A stretch of DNA of 64,000 nt from JACVRW01 sp963746825 (GTDB lineage Bacteria > Actinomycetota > Thermoleophilia > Solirubrobacterales > Thermoleophilaceae): the NCBI GenBank assembly GCA_963746825.1, contig CAVVCU010000007.1:434001-498000 (forward strand), read 5' to 3'. Below the pieces are notes generated by a model. It saw nothing but the letters and a program-made list of their open reading frames with translations. It searched no databases and was not told the DNA's origin. Below are positions 17,074 to 24,665 of the stretch, one piece after another; the first letter of the stretch is position 1, and every line of letters begins with the position of its first letter. Position numbers and translations under genes: made by a program.

Positions 17074-17726
17074 GCTCCAACGGCGCTCCGGTCACGGGCA
17101 CGGTCGAGACGGTGAACGTGGGGCGGCAGCGCCTGATGCGGGTGAGCGGCCGGACGATCTCGACGGCGATCTGGAAGAAGCCGGTCGAGGGCCGGGTGGA
17201 ACTGCAGGGCGTGAACCTGCGTGGCGACGAACAGGCGGACCGCGGCGTCCACGGCGGCCCCGACAAGGCGGTCTACGCATACGGGGCCGAGGACACCGAA
17301 TGGTGGGAGGCCCAGCTCGAGGTCACGCTCGGCCCCGGCGCCTTCGGCGAGAACCTCACCGTACGCGGCATTCCCGTGTCGGGAGCGGTGATCGGCGAGC
17401 GGTGGGCCGTCGGCAGCACGCTCCTGGAGGTCGCGCAGCCCCGCGTGCCCTGCTTCAAGCTCGGCCTGCGGATGGGGGATCCTCGCTTCCTGAAGCTCTT
17501 CGCCCTGGCCAACCGGCCCGGCGCCTACCTTCGCGTGCTGCGCGAGGGCGACATCGGCGCCGGCGACCGGATCGACGTGCTGAGCCGGCCGCCGCACGGA
17601 GTCACGAGCGCGCTGGTGTCGAAAGCGCTCCTGCAGGAACCGGAGCTCCGGGCCGCGGCGCTGGAGGCACCGGAGCTGGCCGGCGACTTTCGCGACCTGC
17701 TCGAGCAACGGGTCCAGCCGGTTTAG
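17070..17726 (+). CDS. MOSC-domain protein (YiiM-like)
   Basis: A 218-residue MOSC (molybdenum cofactor sulfurase C-terminal) protein. Visible features are GVNLRGDEQADRGVHGGPDKAVYAY near residues 48-72, GAFGENLTVRGI, and the conserved cysteine in VAQPRVPCFKLGLRMGD. MOSC proteins handle sulfur or the molybdenum cofactor, and YiiM-type members use Moco to reduce N-hydroxylated compounds. The ATG overlaps the stop of the sulfite-oxidase fusion (ATGA, 17070-17073), so it is translationally coupled to a Moco enzyme. A role in cofactor maturation or sulfur delivery is plausible but unproven. Confidence 0.85.
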   Translation: MSSNGAPVTGTVETVNVGRQRLMRVSGRTISTAIWKKPVEGRVELQGVNLRGDEQADRGVHGGPDKAVYAYGAEDTEWWEAQLEVTLGPGAFGENLTVRGIPVSGAVIGERWAVGSTLLEVAQPRVPCFKLGLRMGDPRFLKLFALANRPGAYLRVLREGDIGAGDRIDVLSRPPHGVTSALVSKALLQEPELRAAALEAPELAGDFRDLLEQRVQPV

Positions 17727-18610
17727 TGGGGCGGGGTTGCCTCGCGCACGACGTTCTGTAGCGGCTCACCGCGGGCAAATCGCGCGAGCTGCTCCGCGCC
17801 GAAGCGCACCGCCCGCTCCTCCGCGGCGGGCGAGTCACCGGCGTTGTGAGGAGTGATGGCGAGCGAGACCTCCCACAGCGGATGGTCGGCGGGCAGGGGC
17901 TCTGGGTCGACCACGTCGAGCACCGCGCGCAGGCGCCGGGACTGCAGCTCGGCGACCAGAGCGTCGGTGTCGACCACGCCGCCGCGCCCGGCGTTCACCA
18001 GCAGCGCGCCGTCGCGCATGCGGGCGAGCAGCGCCGCGTCGATCATCCCTCTCGTCTCGCCGGTGAGCGGCGCCAGCACCACCACGGCGTCGGCCCGGCC
18101 GACCAGGGCGGGCAGCTCATCGGTGGCGTGAACACCTTCGCGGGCGCGGCGGGCGACCCGGATCACATCAACGCCGAATGGCTCCAGGCGCTGCTCCAGC
18201 GCACGCCCGATCGAGCCGAAGCCGACGACCAGCACCGTCGCGCCTGAGAGCTCGCGCGGCACCACGTCCGACCAGCGGCGGGCTCGGGCGGCACTGAACT
18301 GCCCGTAGGCGTCGCCCAGCAGCGCGCCGACCACCCACTCGGCCACCGATGCGTCGCGCGTGCCGCGCGCGTTGCAGAGGGTGGCCCAGTCGGGAACGCG
18401 GTCCTCGATCCAGTCCGTGCCGGCTGAGAGCGACTGCACCACCCGCAGGCGCTCGAGTCGCGGCAGCGCTTCGATGGTGGTCTCGTCCCGCGAGTCGGGA
18501 AAGATGAAGGCGGCCTCGTCGCGCCCCTCGGGCAGTTGCCGAAGGTCCACGCCCTCGGGGGCGAGCTCGGTGGCTGCGGCGAAGGCGAGGGCGGTGACGG
18601 CGGCGATCAA
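17723..18610 (-). CDS. D-isomer 2-hydroxyacid dehydrogenase family protein
   Basis: NAD(P)-dependent reductase of 2-oxo acids, about 295 residues. The Rossmann motif is VLVVGFGSIGRALE, the substrate and cofactor segments are VVVLAPLTGETRGMID and LVNAGRGGVVD, the catalytic Glu is in DVVDPEPLPADHPLW and the catalytic His in ITPHNAGD. The TTG at 18608-18610 overlaps the stop of the zinc-ribbon gene (TTGA, 18607-18610) and restores the expected N-terminal strand (AAVTALAFAAATELAP). The substrate is unknown; hydroxypyruvate/glyoxylate reductase-like enzymes share this layout. Its stop overlaps the convergent MOSC stop. Confidence 0.85.
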   Translation of the reverse strand: MIAAVTALAFAAATELAPEGVDLRQLPEGRDEAAFIFPDSRDETTIEALPRLERLRVVQSLSAGTDWIEDRVPDWATLCNARGTRDASVAEWVVGALLGDAYGQFSAARARRWSDVVPRELSGATVLVVGFGSIGRALEQRLEPFGVDVIRVARRAREGVHATDELPALVGRADAVVVLAPLTGETRGMIDAALLARMRDGALLVNAGRGGVVDTDALVAELQSRRLRAVLDVVDPEPLPADHPLWEVSLAITPHNAGDSPAAEERAVRFGAEQLARFARGEPLQNVVREATPPH

Positions 18611-18891
18611 CGCACGCGCACGGCCACCCGCGTCGGGCGAGTCGGCTCGGCGAGCGACAGGAAGTCGCGCACGGGCCCGGCGTGATCGCAGTAGCCGCAT
18701 GAGAGGGGATCCGCCGGCGACATGCCTCCGGAACCGGGCAGCGCCGGGGCGTCGCAGGCCGGGCACGCGAGTGTCCCGGTGGCCACCTGCCACCCGTTGC
18801 GGGACGGGCGCAGCTCATGGCGCCCGGCGAGCCGCTCGACTCCCTCGGGCCGCACGGGCCCCGCCCCCTCGATCTCCCGGTGCAGCGCCAC
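18607..18891 (-). CDS. Small zinc-ribbon protein
   Basis: About 94 residues with two CxxC pairs (LACPACDAP and LSCGYCDHAG) that should bind one zinc ion; no family name is recognised. The start is taken as the GTG at 18889-18891 (VALHREIEGAG) because a stop and the end of the upstream gene lie just before it; a later GTG is possible. It is coupled by TTGA overlap to the 2-hydroxyacid dehydrogenase. Zinc ribbons of this size often mediate protein or nucleic-acid contacts; nothing more can be claimed. Confidence 0.6.
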   Translation of the reverse strand: MALHREIEGAGPVRPEGVERLAGRHELRPSRNGWQVATGTLACPACDAPALPGSGGMSPADPLSCGYCDHAGPVRDFLSLAEPTRPTRVAVRVR

Positions 18892-18901
18892 GCCGACGAG
18901 T

Positions 18902-19204
18902 CTACGGACCGGCTCCGAACACGACGTAGTTCTCCACGTCGTAGTGCGCGGGCCGGATCTGGCCCGGCTCGATCCCGTGCTCGGCGACAACGCCGAGGCG
19001 GCGCCCATCGCGCGCGGCCGCCTCCGAGCCGTCCCGCGACGGCCACAGGTTGACGATCACCAGGCCATCCTCCGCCCGCGCGGCGGCGTGAAGGATCAGG
19101 CCGTGGTCGCGGCCGACGTCGTTCATCGTCTCCGAGGACCGGCGGTAGCCGGCGAGAAGATCGCCGGGGTCCCCGTCGATGCGCGTGATCGTGAGGTAGC
19201 CCAT
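18902..19204 (-). CDS. Small antibiotic-biosynthesis-monooxygenase-like (ferredoxin fold) protein
   Basis: A 100-residue protein starting MGYLTITRIDGDPGDLLAGY and ending in YVVFGAG. Length and pattern (strand, helix, LILHAAARAEDGLVIVNLW, final strand) fit the dimeric alpha/beta barrel group that includes ABM/EthD-like enzymes and sensors. The assignment is by pattern only. The ATG overlaps the stop of the cupin gene by one base, so it belongs to the operon that starts at the MarR-flanking palindrome. Confidence 0.55.
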   Translation of the reverse strand: MGYLTITRIDGDPGDLLAGYRRSSETMNDVGRDHGLILHAAARAEDGLVIVNLWPSRDGSEAAARDGRRLGVVAEHGIEPGQIRPAHYDVENYVVFGAGP

Positions 19205-19651
19205 CAGGACACCTCCTCGAGGCCGCGCGTCAGCTCGATGCCGTGCTGAGCGGCAAGGGACATCACTTCGCCGATTCGCGGCTCGCCGCCGGCGGCCAGA
19301 GCGCCGGCCGCGCGCGTGAAGCGCTCCATAGCGGCGCCGGGTGAGAACACCACCAGTGCACGCGCCTCGTGCCCGGACTCGTTGCGGATCGTGTGCTCGC
19401 GCCCGCCCGGTATGGGGACCACGCTGCCCGGCCCGGCGACCGTCGCCGCCACCCGGCCCGCGTCGTCCTCGAGGTAGAAGGTGAACTCCCCTGCATCGAC
19501 GCGGTAGAGCTCGAAGGCGTCGTGGCGGTGAAGCACCGGCGGCCCGCCGCCGGGGGCCATCCCGACCTCGAAGGCGAGCAGGGCGCCGCCGCTCTGCTCG
19601 CTGGTGACCCGGTAGGTGAGAGTGTCGCGTGCCGACGCTGACGGTTTCCAT
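19204..19651 (-). pseudogene. Single-domain cupin protein, probably frameshifted near the N-terminus
   Basis: Cupin motif 1 is GGGPPVLHRHDAFELYRVDAG and motif 2 is PGSVVPIPGGREHTIRN, so a small metal-binding barrel of about 145 residues. An ATG at 19651, eight bases after the -10 box TATACT, starts METVSVGT. The typical upstream strand TLTYRVTSEQSGG is in the next frame, joined by dropping one base near 19627-19633. Starting instead at the internal ATG 19560 would remove the first strands. The gene is divergent from marR and shares its palindrome, so MarR control is likely. Downstream genes overlap or follow closely. Confidence 0.6.
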
Positions 19652-19664
19652 GACGCGGTAGTAT

Positions 19665-19681
19665 AGACAGGCAGCCTGTCT
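19665..19681. promoter_or_regulatory. Perfect 17-base palindrome: candidate MarR operator
   Basis: AGACAGGC-A-GCCTGTCT is a perfect inverted repeat (8-base arms, one central base). It ends one base before the marR ATG at 19683 and overlaps the last base of the TATACT -10 box (19660-19665, minus strand) of the divergent cupin operon. A protein bound here would block both genes, which is classic for autoregulated MarR repressors. Confidence 0.65.
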
Positions 19682-19682
19682 T

Positions 19683-20175
19683 ATGTCTAGTGACCTCCCC
19701 CACACCGGCGCCCGGCGGCGCCCCGAGAACCTGGGGATCCTGCTCCGCGAGCCCTTCCGCATCGCCTCGGAGCAGCTCCACGAGCGCTTTGCCGAGCGCG
19801 GGCATCCCGAGGTCCGGGCCCCGCACGGCAACGTTCTCCAGTTCCTCGACGACGCCGGCACGCGCGTGAGCGTGCTGGCCCAGCGGGCGCAGATCACCAA
19901 GCAGTCGATGGCCGAGCTGGTGGCCCACCTCGAGCGCCACGGCTACGTGAGAGCGCGTCCCCGACCCCGACGACGGCCGCGCCAAGCTCGTGCGCTCCAC
20001 GGCGCGCGGCGGGCAGGTCTACGCGATCGCTCGCGAGTTCGTGGCGGAGCTCGAGGAGGAGTGGGCGAGGGAGCTCGGGAGGGAAAAGATGGGGCAGCTC
20101 CGGGCGCTGCTCGAGGAGCTGAACGATGTGGTGGCGAGCCCGCCTACTTCAGCGGGTCGTGACCCCAGTTCTTGA
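19683..20175 (+). pseudogene. MarR-family transcriptional regulator, frameshifted
   Basis: Winged-helix repressor of about 160 residues. The helix-turn-helix region is LAQRAQITKQSMAELVAHLERHGYV at about residues 64-88. The expected wing (ERVPDPDDGRAKLVRSTARG) is only recovered in the next frame. The sequence after GGCTACGTG contains one extra A near 19951, so GTGAGAGCGC should read GTGGAGCGC or similar. The C-terminal dimerisation helix (VYAIAREFVAELEEEWARE) is intact and ends at 20175. It is divergent from the cupin/ABM-like/zinc-ribbon/dehydrogenase operon, its likely target, with the palindrome between them. The 3' end overlaps the convergent DUF3140 gene. Confidence 0.78.
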
Positions 20176-20509
20176 GTGACTGGGTCCACCTGCTGTCCTC
20201 CAGGTCGCCCTTCGGCTTCTTCGGGCGCTGCTTCAGATGCCTCGACACGTAGCCGTTGACCTTCTTCATGTGACCGAGGTCCTCACCCGAGAGGTCGCCC
20301 TTCTTGGTGCGCAGGATGTTCACGATCTTGCGCCCCGAGTCGTGGCCGACCGATTCGCCGCCCTCCTTCTGCCCGACCTCCTTGGACTCGTCGGTCTCGA
20401 GCCAGCGCTCGAGCTCGGAGGCCGTCATGTTCACGTGGTCGCTGAACTCCCGGCGAATGTCGTCGGCCTCGTCGGATTCGGGGTCGACGGGGTTGACCTT
20501 CTGCGCCAC
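20144..20509 (-). CDS. DUF3140 family protein
   Basis: A 121-residue charged soluble protein matching the DUF3140 pattern: NMTASELERWLETDESKEVG, GESVGHDSGRKIVNILRTKK, and DLGHMKKVNGYVSRHLKQRP. The biochemical role of the family is unknown. It starts one base after the DUF2945 gene ends, and these two families commonly travel together in actinobacteria, so they are probably one operon. The short WTQSLKNWGHDP tail is typical. Confidence 0.85.
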   Translation of the reverse strand: MAQKVNPVDPESDEADDIRREFSDHVNMTASELERWLETDESKEVGQKEGGESVGHDSGRKIVNILRTKKGDLSGEDLGHMKKVNGYVSRHLKQRPKKPKGDLEDSRWTQSLKNWGHDPLK

Positions 20510-20510
20510 C

Positions 20511-20723
20511 TCACGACCTCCGCTTCAGGGCGTCGGGCTTGTGCACCGCCGTCCCGCCCGACTTCTCCGACTTCACCAGGTACTGCGGCTCGTCCTTGGA
20601 GGCCCGCACCTTGCGCCCACCCGCCTCGGTGTCCGAGGTGATCTTGCGCTCGACGGTGCCGACGCCCTTGCCGCCGTGGCTGTTCCACTCGACCTTGTCG
20701 CCCTTCTTGAACTCCTTGGCCAT
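20511..20723 (-). CDS. DUF2945 (hypervirulence-associated TUDOR-like) protein
   Basis: A 70-residue protein: FKKGDKVEWNSHGGKGVGTV, then SKDEPQYLVKSEKSGGTAVHK and a basic end. This is the small SH3/TUDOR-like fold of DUF2945. The ATG is preceded by AGGAGGG. It is first in a two-gene operon with the DUF3140 gene. Molecular function is unknown; relatives are reported near stress genes. Confidence 0.85.
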   Translation of the reverse strand: MAKEFKKGDKVEWNSHGGKGVGTVERKITSDTEAGGRKVRASKDEPQYLVKSEKSGGTAVHKPDALKRRS

Positions 20724-20849
20724 GCTGCCCTCCTGAGTAGCTCAGCTGGCCGAGTACCCCAGGACGACGGGCGCTACCGCCGGTTGGCGCGAAGGCCCCC
20801 AGCAGGCCGATGGAGACCGCGGTCATCGCGTGTGGGGGAAGATCGCAGG

Positions 20850-21884
20850 ATGTCGGCGCTGTCGGATCTCGTGAGGGAGGCTTTCCGCACGGAGGAGCGC
20901 GGCCTCGATTGGCGGGCGGGCCTCGCCGGCGGCCTTGCCACCATCGGGCCGCTGGCCATCGGCATCGCCTCCGGCGAGGAAGTGCTGGGCCTGATCGCCG
21001 CGATCGGCGCGCTCAACACGGCGCTGTGCGTACCGCGCGCCGGACTGCGCTCACGGATGTGGTGGGGCTCGCTCGCGGCCCTCGGCTCCGTCGCGGCGTT
21101 CGCGCTCGCCAACCTCGTCAGAGACCACGAATGGGCCGTGGTCTTGGCGACGCTCGTATGGGTGACCGCGTGGGCGTTCGCCCGCGCCGCCGGGCGAGCT
21201 GGGGGCATCCTCGGCTTTGCGACCGCGGCCGTGCTGGTGGTGGTGGCGGGCATCCCGGCGAGCCCCGAGCCCTTCGGCGAGAAGCTGCTCTGGTTCTCGC
21301 TCGGCGCGGTCGTGTCGCTCGTCCTGATGGTCGCCGCGCGCAGGGCACCCGAGGCCTCGAGGCACGTGGCGAGAGACTCGCTGAGCGCGGTCCGGGAGGC
21401 GCTCACCGGCCGCGACCCGGCTCTCCGCGCCCACGCGGCCCGGCTCGGGCTCGCGGTGGCGGCGAGCACGCTCTTCTACCTCGTGTTGGGTCTCGCTCAC
21501 GGCTACTGGGTGCCGCTCACGACCCTGGCCATCCTCCAGCCGGAGGAGCACGCCACGCGGGTACGCAGCGTCCAGCGCGCCGTCGGCACCCTTGCCGGGG
21601 CGGCATTGATAGTCGCCATCACCCTGACCACCCACGAGCCCTGGGCGCTGGCGGCGGGTGCCGCGGTGACCGCCTTCGGCCTGTTCGCGCTCGACGAGCG
21701 CGGCTACTTCTGGCTGGTCGTGCTGATCACGCCGACGGTCCTGTTCATGCTCAGCGCCGTCGAGTTCCAGGGCGACGAGATCGGCCTCGAGCGTGTGGCC
21801 GACAGCTCGCTCGGCATCCTCATCGGGCTGGCGTTCGGCGAGATTGCATGGCGACTGTGGCCGCGCGGCATGATGGGCACGTGA
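20850..21884 (+). CDS. FUSC-family integral membrane protein
   Basis: A 344-residue protein with two sets of hydrophobic helices separated by a charged cytoplasmic segment (RRAPEASRHVARDSLSAVRE). The second half has the FUSC-type ARLGLAVAASTLFYLVLGL and HGYWVPLTTLAILQP, with RSVQRAVGTLAGA following. Relatives include aromatic-acid exporter subunits and fusaric-acid resistance proteins; the substrate is unknown. Its stop overlaps the ppc start (GTGA, 21881-21884), an unusual partner for a carboxylase, so the pair is translationally coupled. Confidence 0.8.
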   Translation: MSALSDLVREAFRTEERGLDWRAGLAGGLATIGPLAIGIASGEEVLGLIAAIGALNTALCVPRAGLRSRMWWGSLAALGSVAAFALANLVRDHEWAVVLATLVWVTAWAFARAAGRAGGILGFATAAVLVVVAGIPASPEPFGEKLLWFSLGAVVSLVLMVAARRAPEASRHVARDSLSAVREALTGRDPALRAHAARLGLAVAASTLFYLVLGLAHGYWVPLTTLAILQPEEHATRVRSVQRAVGTLAGAALIVAITLTTHEPWALAAGAAVTAFGLFALDERGYFWLVVLITPTVLFMLSAVEFQGDEIGLERVADSSLGILIGLAFGEIAWRLWPRGMMGT

Positions 21885-24610
21885 GCGACAACCAGAGAGC
21901 GCTGCGCGCGGACATCCGCGAACTCGGCGACCTACTCGGCCGGACCCTCGTCCGCCAGGAAGGGCCCGAGCTGTTTCGGCTGGTGGAGGACGTGCGCCAG
22001 CTGATTCGCTCCAATCGCCAGGCCACCGCAGGGCTTCTCGCCGAGCTCGACAGCGACTCGGCGACCAAGCTGGTCCGGGCCTTTCTCATGTACTTCCACC
22101 TGGCCAACGTGGCCGAGCAGGTGCATCGCGGCCGCGAGCTTGCCGCACTTCGGGCCGCGAAGGGCGGCTGGCTGTCACAGGCGGTCGACCGGATCGCCGC
22201 CGCGGAGGTTCCCGCGAACGAGCTGGCCGACGAGCTCTCGCGGCTGGCCGTGCGTCCCGTGTTCACCGCGCATCCCACCGAGGCGGCACGGAGGACGGTC
22301 CTGTCCAAGATCGCCGACGTGGCCGAGTTGCTCGACGAGCGTGCGCTGGCCGCGGGTGATCCGGCCGCCGAGCGCCGGGTCTCAGGGCGGTTGGAGGAGC
22401 TGATCGACCTGCTCTGGCAGACCGACGAGCTGCGTATCGCGCGCCCCGACGTGGTGGACGAGGCGCGCAACGCCGTCTACTACTTCGACCAGCTCCACCG
22501 CCATGCGGTGCCCGATGTGCTCGAGGTGCTGTCCGAGCAGTTCGAGCGCCTGGGCTTCGAGCCTCCGCTCGCAGCTCGCCCGCTGAGCTTCGGCAGCTGG
22601 ATCGGCGGCGACCGCGACGGCAATCCGAATGTCGGGCCGGAGGCCACCGATCAGGTGCTCGCGCTGCAGCACGAGCACGGCATACGCGGAGCGCTGGCGC
22701 TCATCGACGAGCTGCGCAACGACCTCTCCACGTCGATTCGCATCAGCGAGGTCACCCCCGCGCTGAAGGCCTCCCTCGAGCGCGACCTGACGGAGCTCCC
22801 CGAGGTCGAGCCGCGCTACCTGCGCCTCAACGCGGAGGAGCCCTACCGCCTCAAGCTCACCTGCATGAGGTTGAAGCTCGCGAACACGCGCGAGCGCCTC
22901 GCCGACCGCCGGCCTCACGCCCCGGGCCGCGACTACGAGGGACCTGAGGAGCTGATCGCCGAGCTCGGCCTCGTGCGCGAGTCGCTGCTCGAGCACCGCG
23001 GCGGCCTCATCGCGGAGGGGCGCCTCGAGCGAGCGACGCGGACCATCGCGGCGTTCGGGCTGCAGCTGGCCACGCTCGACGTCCGTGAGCACGCGAGCAT
23101 GCTGCACCGCGCGGTCGGCGAGCTGTTCGACCGGCTCGGCGACGAGGGCGCGCGCTACGCCGATCTCTCGGCCGAGGAGCGGCGCGATCTGCTCGCGCGC
23201 GAGCTCACCTCGCGCCGCCCGCTCGCCCACCAGCCGGCGGACCTGAGCGCGGACGCCGCCCGCACCTTCGGCGCCTTCGAGGCGATCCGCCAGGCCCAGG
23301 ACCGCTTCGGGCCGGGGGTGGTGGAGTCGTACATCGTGTCGATGTGCCGGGGCCCGGACGACCTGCTCGCCGCGGTGGTCCTCGCCCGCGAAGCGGGGCT
23401 GGTCAACCTACACGGCGGGGTGGCGCGGATCGGCTTCGTCCCGCTGCTCGAGACCGAGGTGGAGTTGCGGGCCGCGGACACGATCCTCGCCGGCCTGCTC
23501 GACGACCCCTCCTATCGCCGCGTGGTGGCGCTGCGCGGCGATGTCCAGGAGGTCATGCTCGGCTATTCGGACTCCAACAAGGCCGCGGGCGTGAGCACCA
23601 GCCAGTGGGAGATCCACCGGGCCCAGCAGCGCCTGCGCGACACCGCCCAGCCCCGCGGCGTGCGCCTGCGGCTCTTCCACGGCCGCGGCGGAACCGTGGG
23701 CCGCGGCGGAGGGCCCACGCACGCGGCGATCCTGGCCCAGCCGCCCCGCACGCTCGACGGCGAGATCAAGCTGACCGAGCAGGGCGAGGTGATCTCGGAC
23801 AAGTACCTCCTGCCCAGCCTCGCGCGCGAGAACCTGGAGCTGATGCTGGCCGCGGCGCTCGAGTCGACGGTGCTGCACCGGCGCCCGCGGATGACGCCGA
23901 ACGCGCTGCGGGTCTGGACGGAGACGATGGAGCTGATCTCCGCATCCGCGCTGGAGCGCTACCGCTCGTTGGTCGAGGATCCCGAGCTGGCGGATTACTT
24001 CCTGGCCTCGACGCCCGTGGAGCTGCTTGGGGAGCTTCACCTCGGCTCCCGGCCCAGCCGCCGCGCCGACTCCGATGGCGGCCTCGACGGCCTACGGGCC
24101 ATCCCGTGGGTGTTCGGCTGGACCCAGTCGCGCCAGATCGTGCCGGGGTGGTTCGGCGTGGGAAGCGGCCTGGCCGCGGCCCGCGAGGCCGGTCGCGGTG
24201 AGCTGCTGGGCGAGATGCAGGCGGACTGGCAGTTCTTTCGCAACTTCCTCTCCAACGTCGAGATGACGCTGGTGAAGACCGATCTGGACATCACCGAGCG
24301 CTACGTGACCCGGCTGGTGCCCGAGCACCTGCACCGCTTCCTCGACACGATCCGGGCCGAGTACGAGCTCACATCAGCCGAGCTGCTGCTGGCCACCGGC
24401 GAGGACCAGCCGCTCGGCTCCAACCCGGTCCTGGCCAACACCCTGAGCGTCCGCGACGCCTACCTGGCGCCCATCCACGAGCTTCAGATCGCGCTGATCG
24501 AGCGCTGGCGCCCCGGCCACGCCGCGGAGCGTGACCCCGACCCGAAGCTCGCCCGCGCGCTCCTGCTCACGGTCAACGGCATCGCGGCCGGGCTGCGCAA
24601 CACTGGGTAG
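21881..24610 (+). CDS. ppc: Phosphoenolpyruvate carboxylase
   Basis: Anaplerotic enzyme making oxaloacetate from PEP and bicarbonate. It has 909 residues, normal length. Key motifs are VFTAHPTEAARRT (catalytic His) near residue 130, the SWIGGDRDGNPNV loop, LGYSDSNKAAG, FHGRGGTVGRGGGP (the mobile glycine loop) and the C-terminal NGIAAGLRNTG. The GTG start overlaps the FUSC stop. No biotin site is needed. Allosteric control by acyl-CoA or aspartate is known for the family, but this was not checked residue by residue here. Confidence 0.96.
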   Translation: MSDNQRALRADIRELGDLLGRTLVRQEGPELFRLVEDVRQLIRSNRQATAGLLAELDSDSATKLVRAFLMYFHLANVAEQVHRGRELAALRAAKGGWLSQAVDRIAAAEVPANELADELSRLAVRPVFTAHPTEAARRTVLSKIADVAELLDERALAAGDPAAERRVSGRLEELIDLLWQTDELRIARPDVVDEARNAVYYFDQLHRHAVPDVLEVLSEQFERLGFEPPLAARPLSFGSWIGGDRDGNPNVGPEATDQVLALQHEHGIRGALALIDELRNDLSTSIRISEVTPALKASLERDLTELPEVEPRYLRLNAEEPYRLKLTCMRLKLANTRERLADRRPHAPGRDYEGPEELIAELGLVRESLLEHRGGLIAEGRLERATRTIAAFGLQLATLDVREHASMLHRAVGELFDRLGDEGARYADLSAEERRDLLARELTSRRPLAHQPADLSADAARTFGAFEAIRQAQDRFGPGVVESYIVSMCRGPDDLLAAVVLAREAGLVNLHGGVARIGFVPLLETEVELRAADTILAGLLDDPSYRRVVALRGDVQEVMLGYSDSNKAAGVSTSQWEIHRAQQRLRDTAQPRGVRLRLFHGRGGTVGRGGGPTHAAILAQPPRTLDGEIKLTEQGEVISDKYLLPSLARENLELMLAAALESTVLHRRPRMTPNALRVWTETMELISASALERYRSLVEDPELADYFLASTPVELLGELHLGSRPSRRADSDGGLDGLRAIPWVFGWTQSRQIVPGWFGVGSGLAAAREAGRGELLGEMQADWQFFRNFLSNVEMTLVKTDLDITERYVTRLVPEHLHRFLDTIRAEYELTSAELLLATGEDQPLGSNPVLANTLSVRDAYLAPIHELQIALIERWRPGHAAERDPDPKLARALLLTVNGIAAGLRNTG

Positions 24611-24665
24611 CGACCGGCCCAGCAGGGTAGGAACGAGGGACACCGCCACCGGGGGAAGGCACTGA

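Noticed and set aside
20724..20765. tRNA-like stretch (GAGTAGCTCAGCTGGCCGAGTACCCCAG)
   Set aside because: It resembles a D arm, but no anticodon stem, T arm or acceptor pairing follows, so it is not a tRNA gene.
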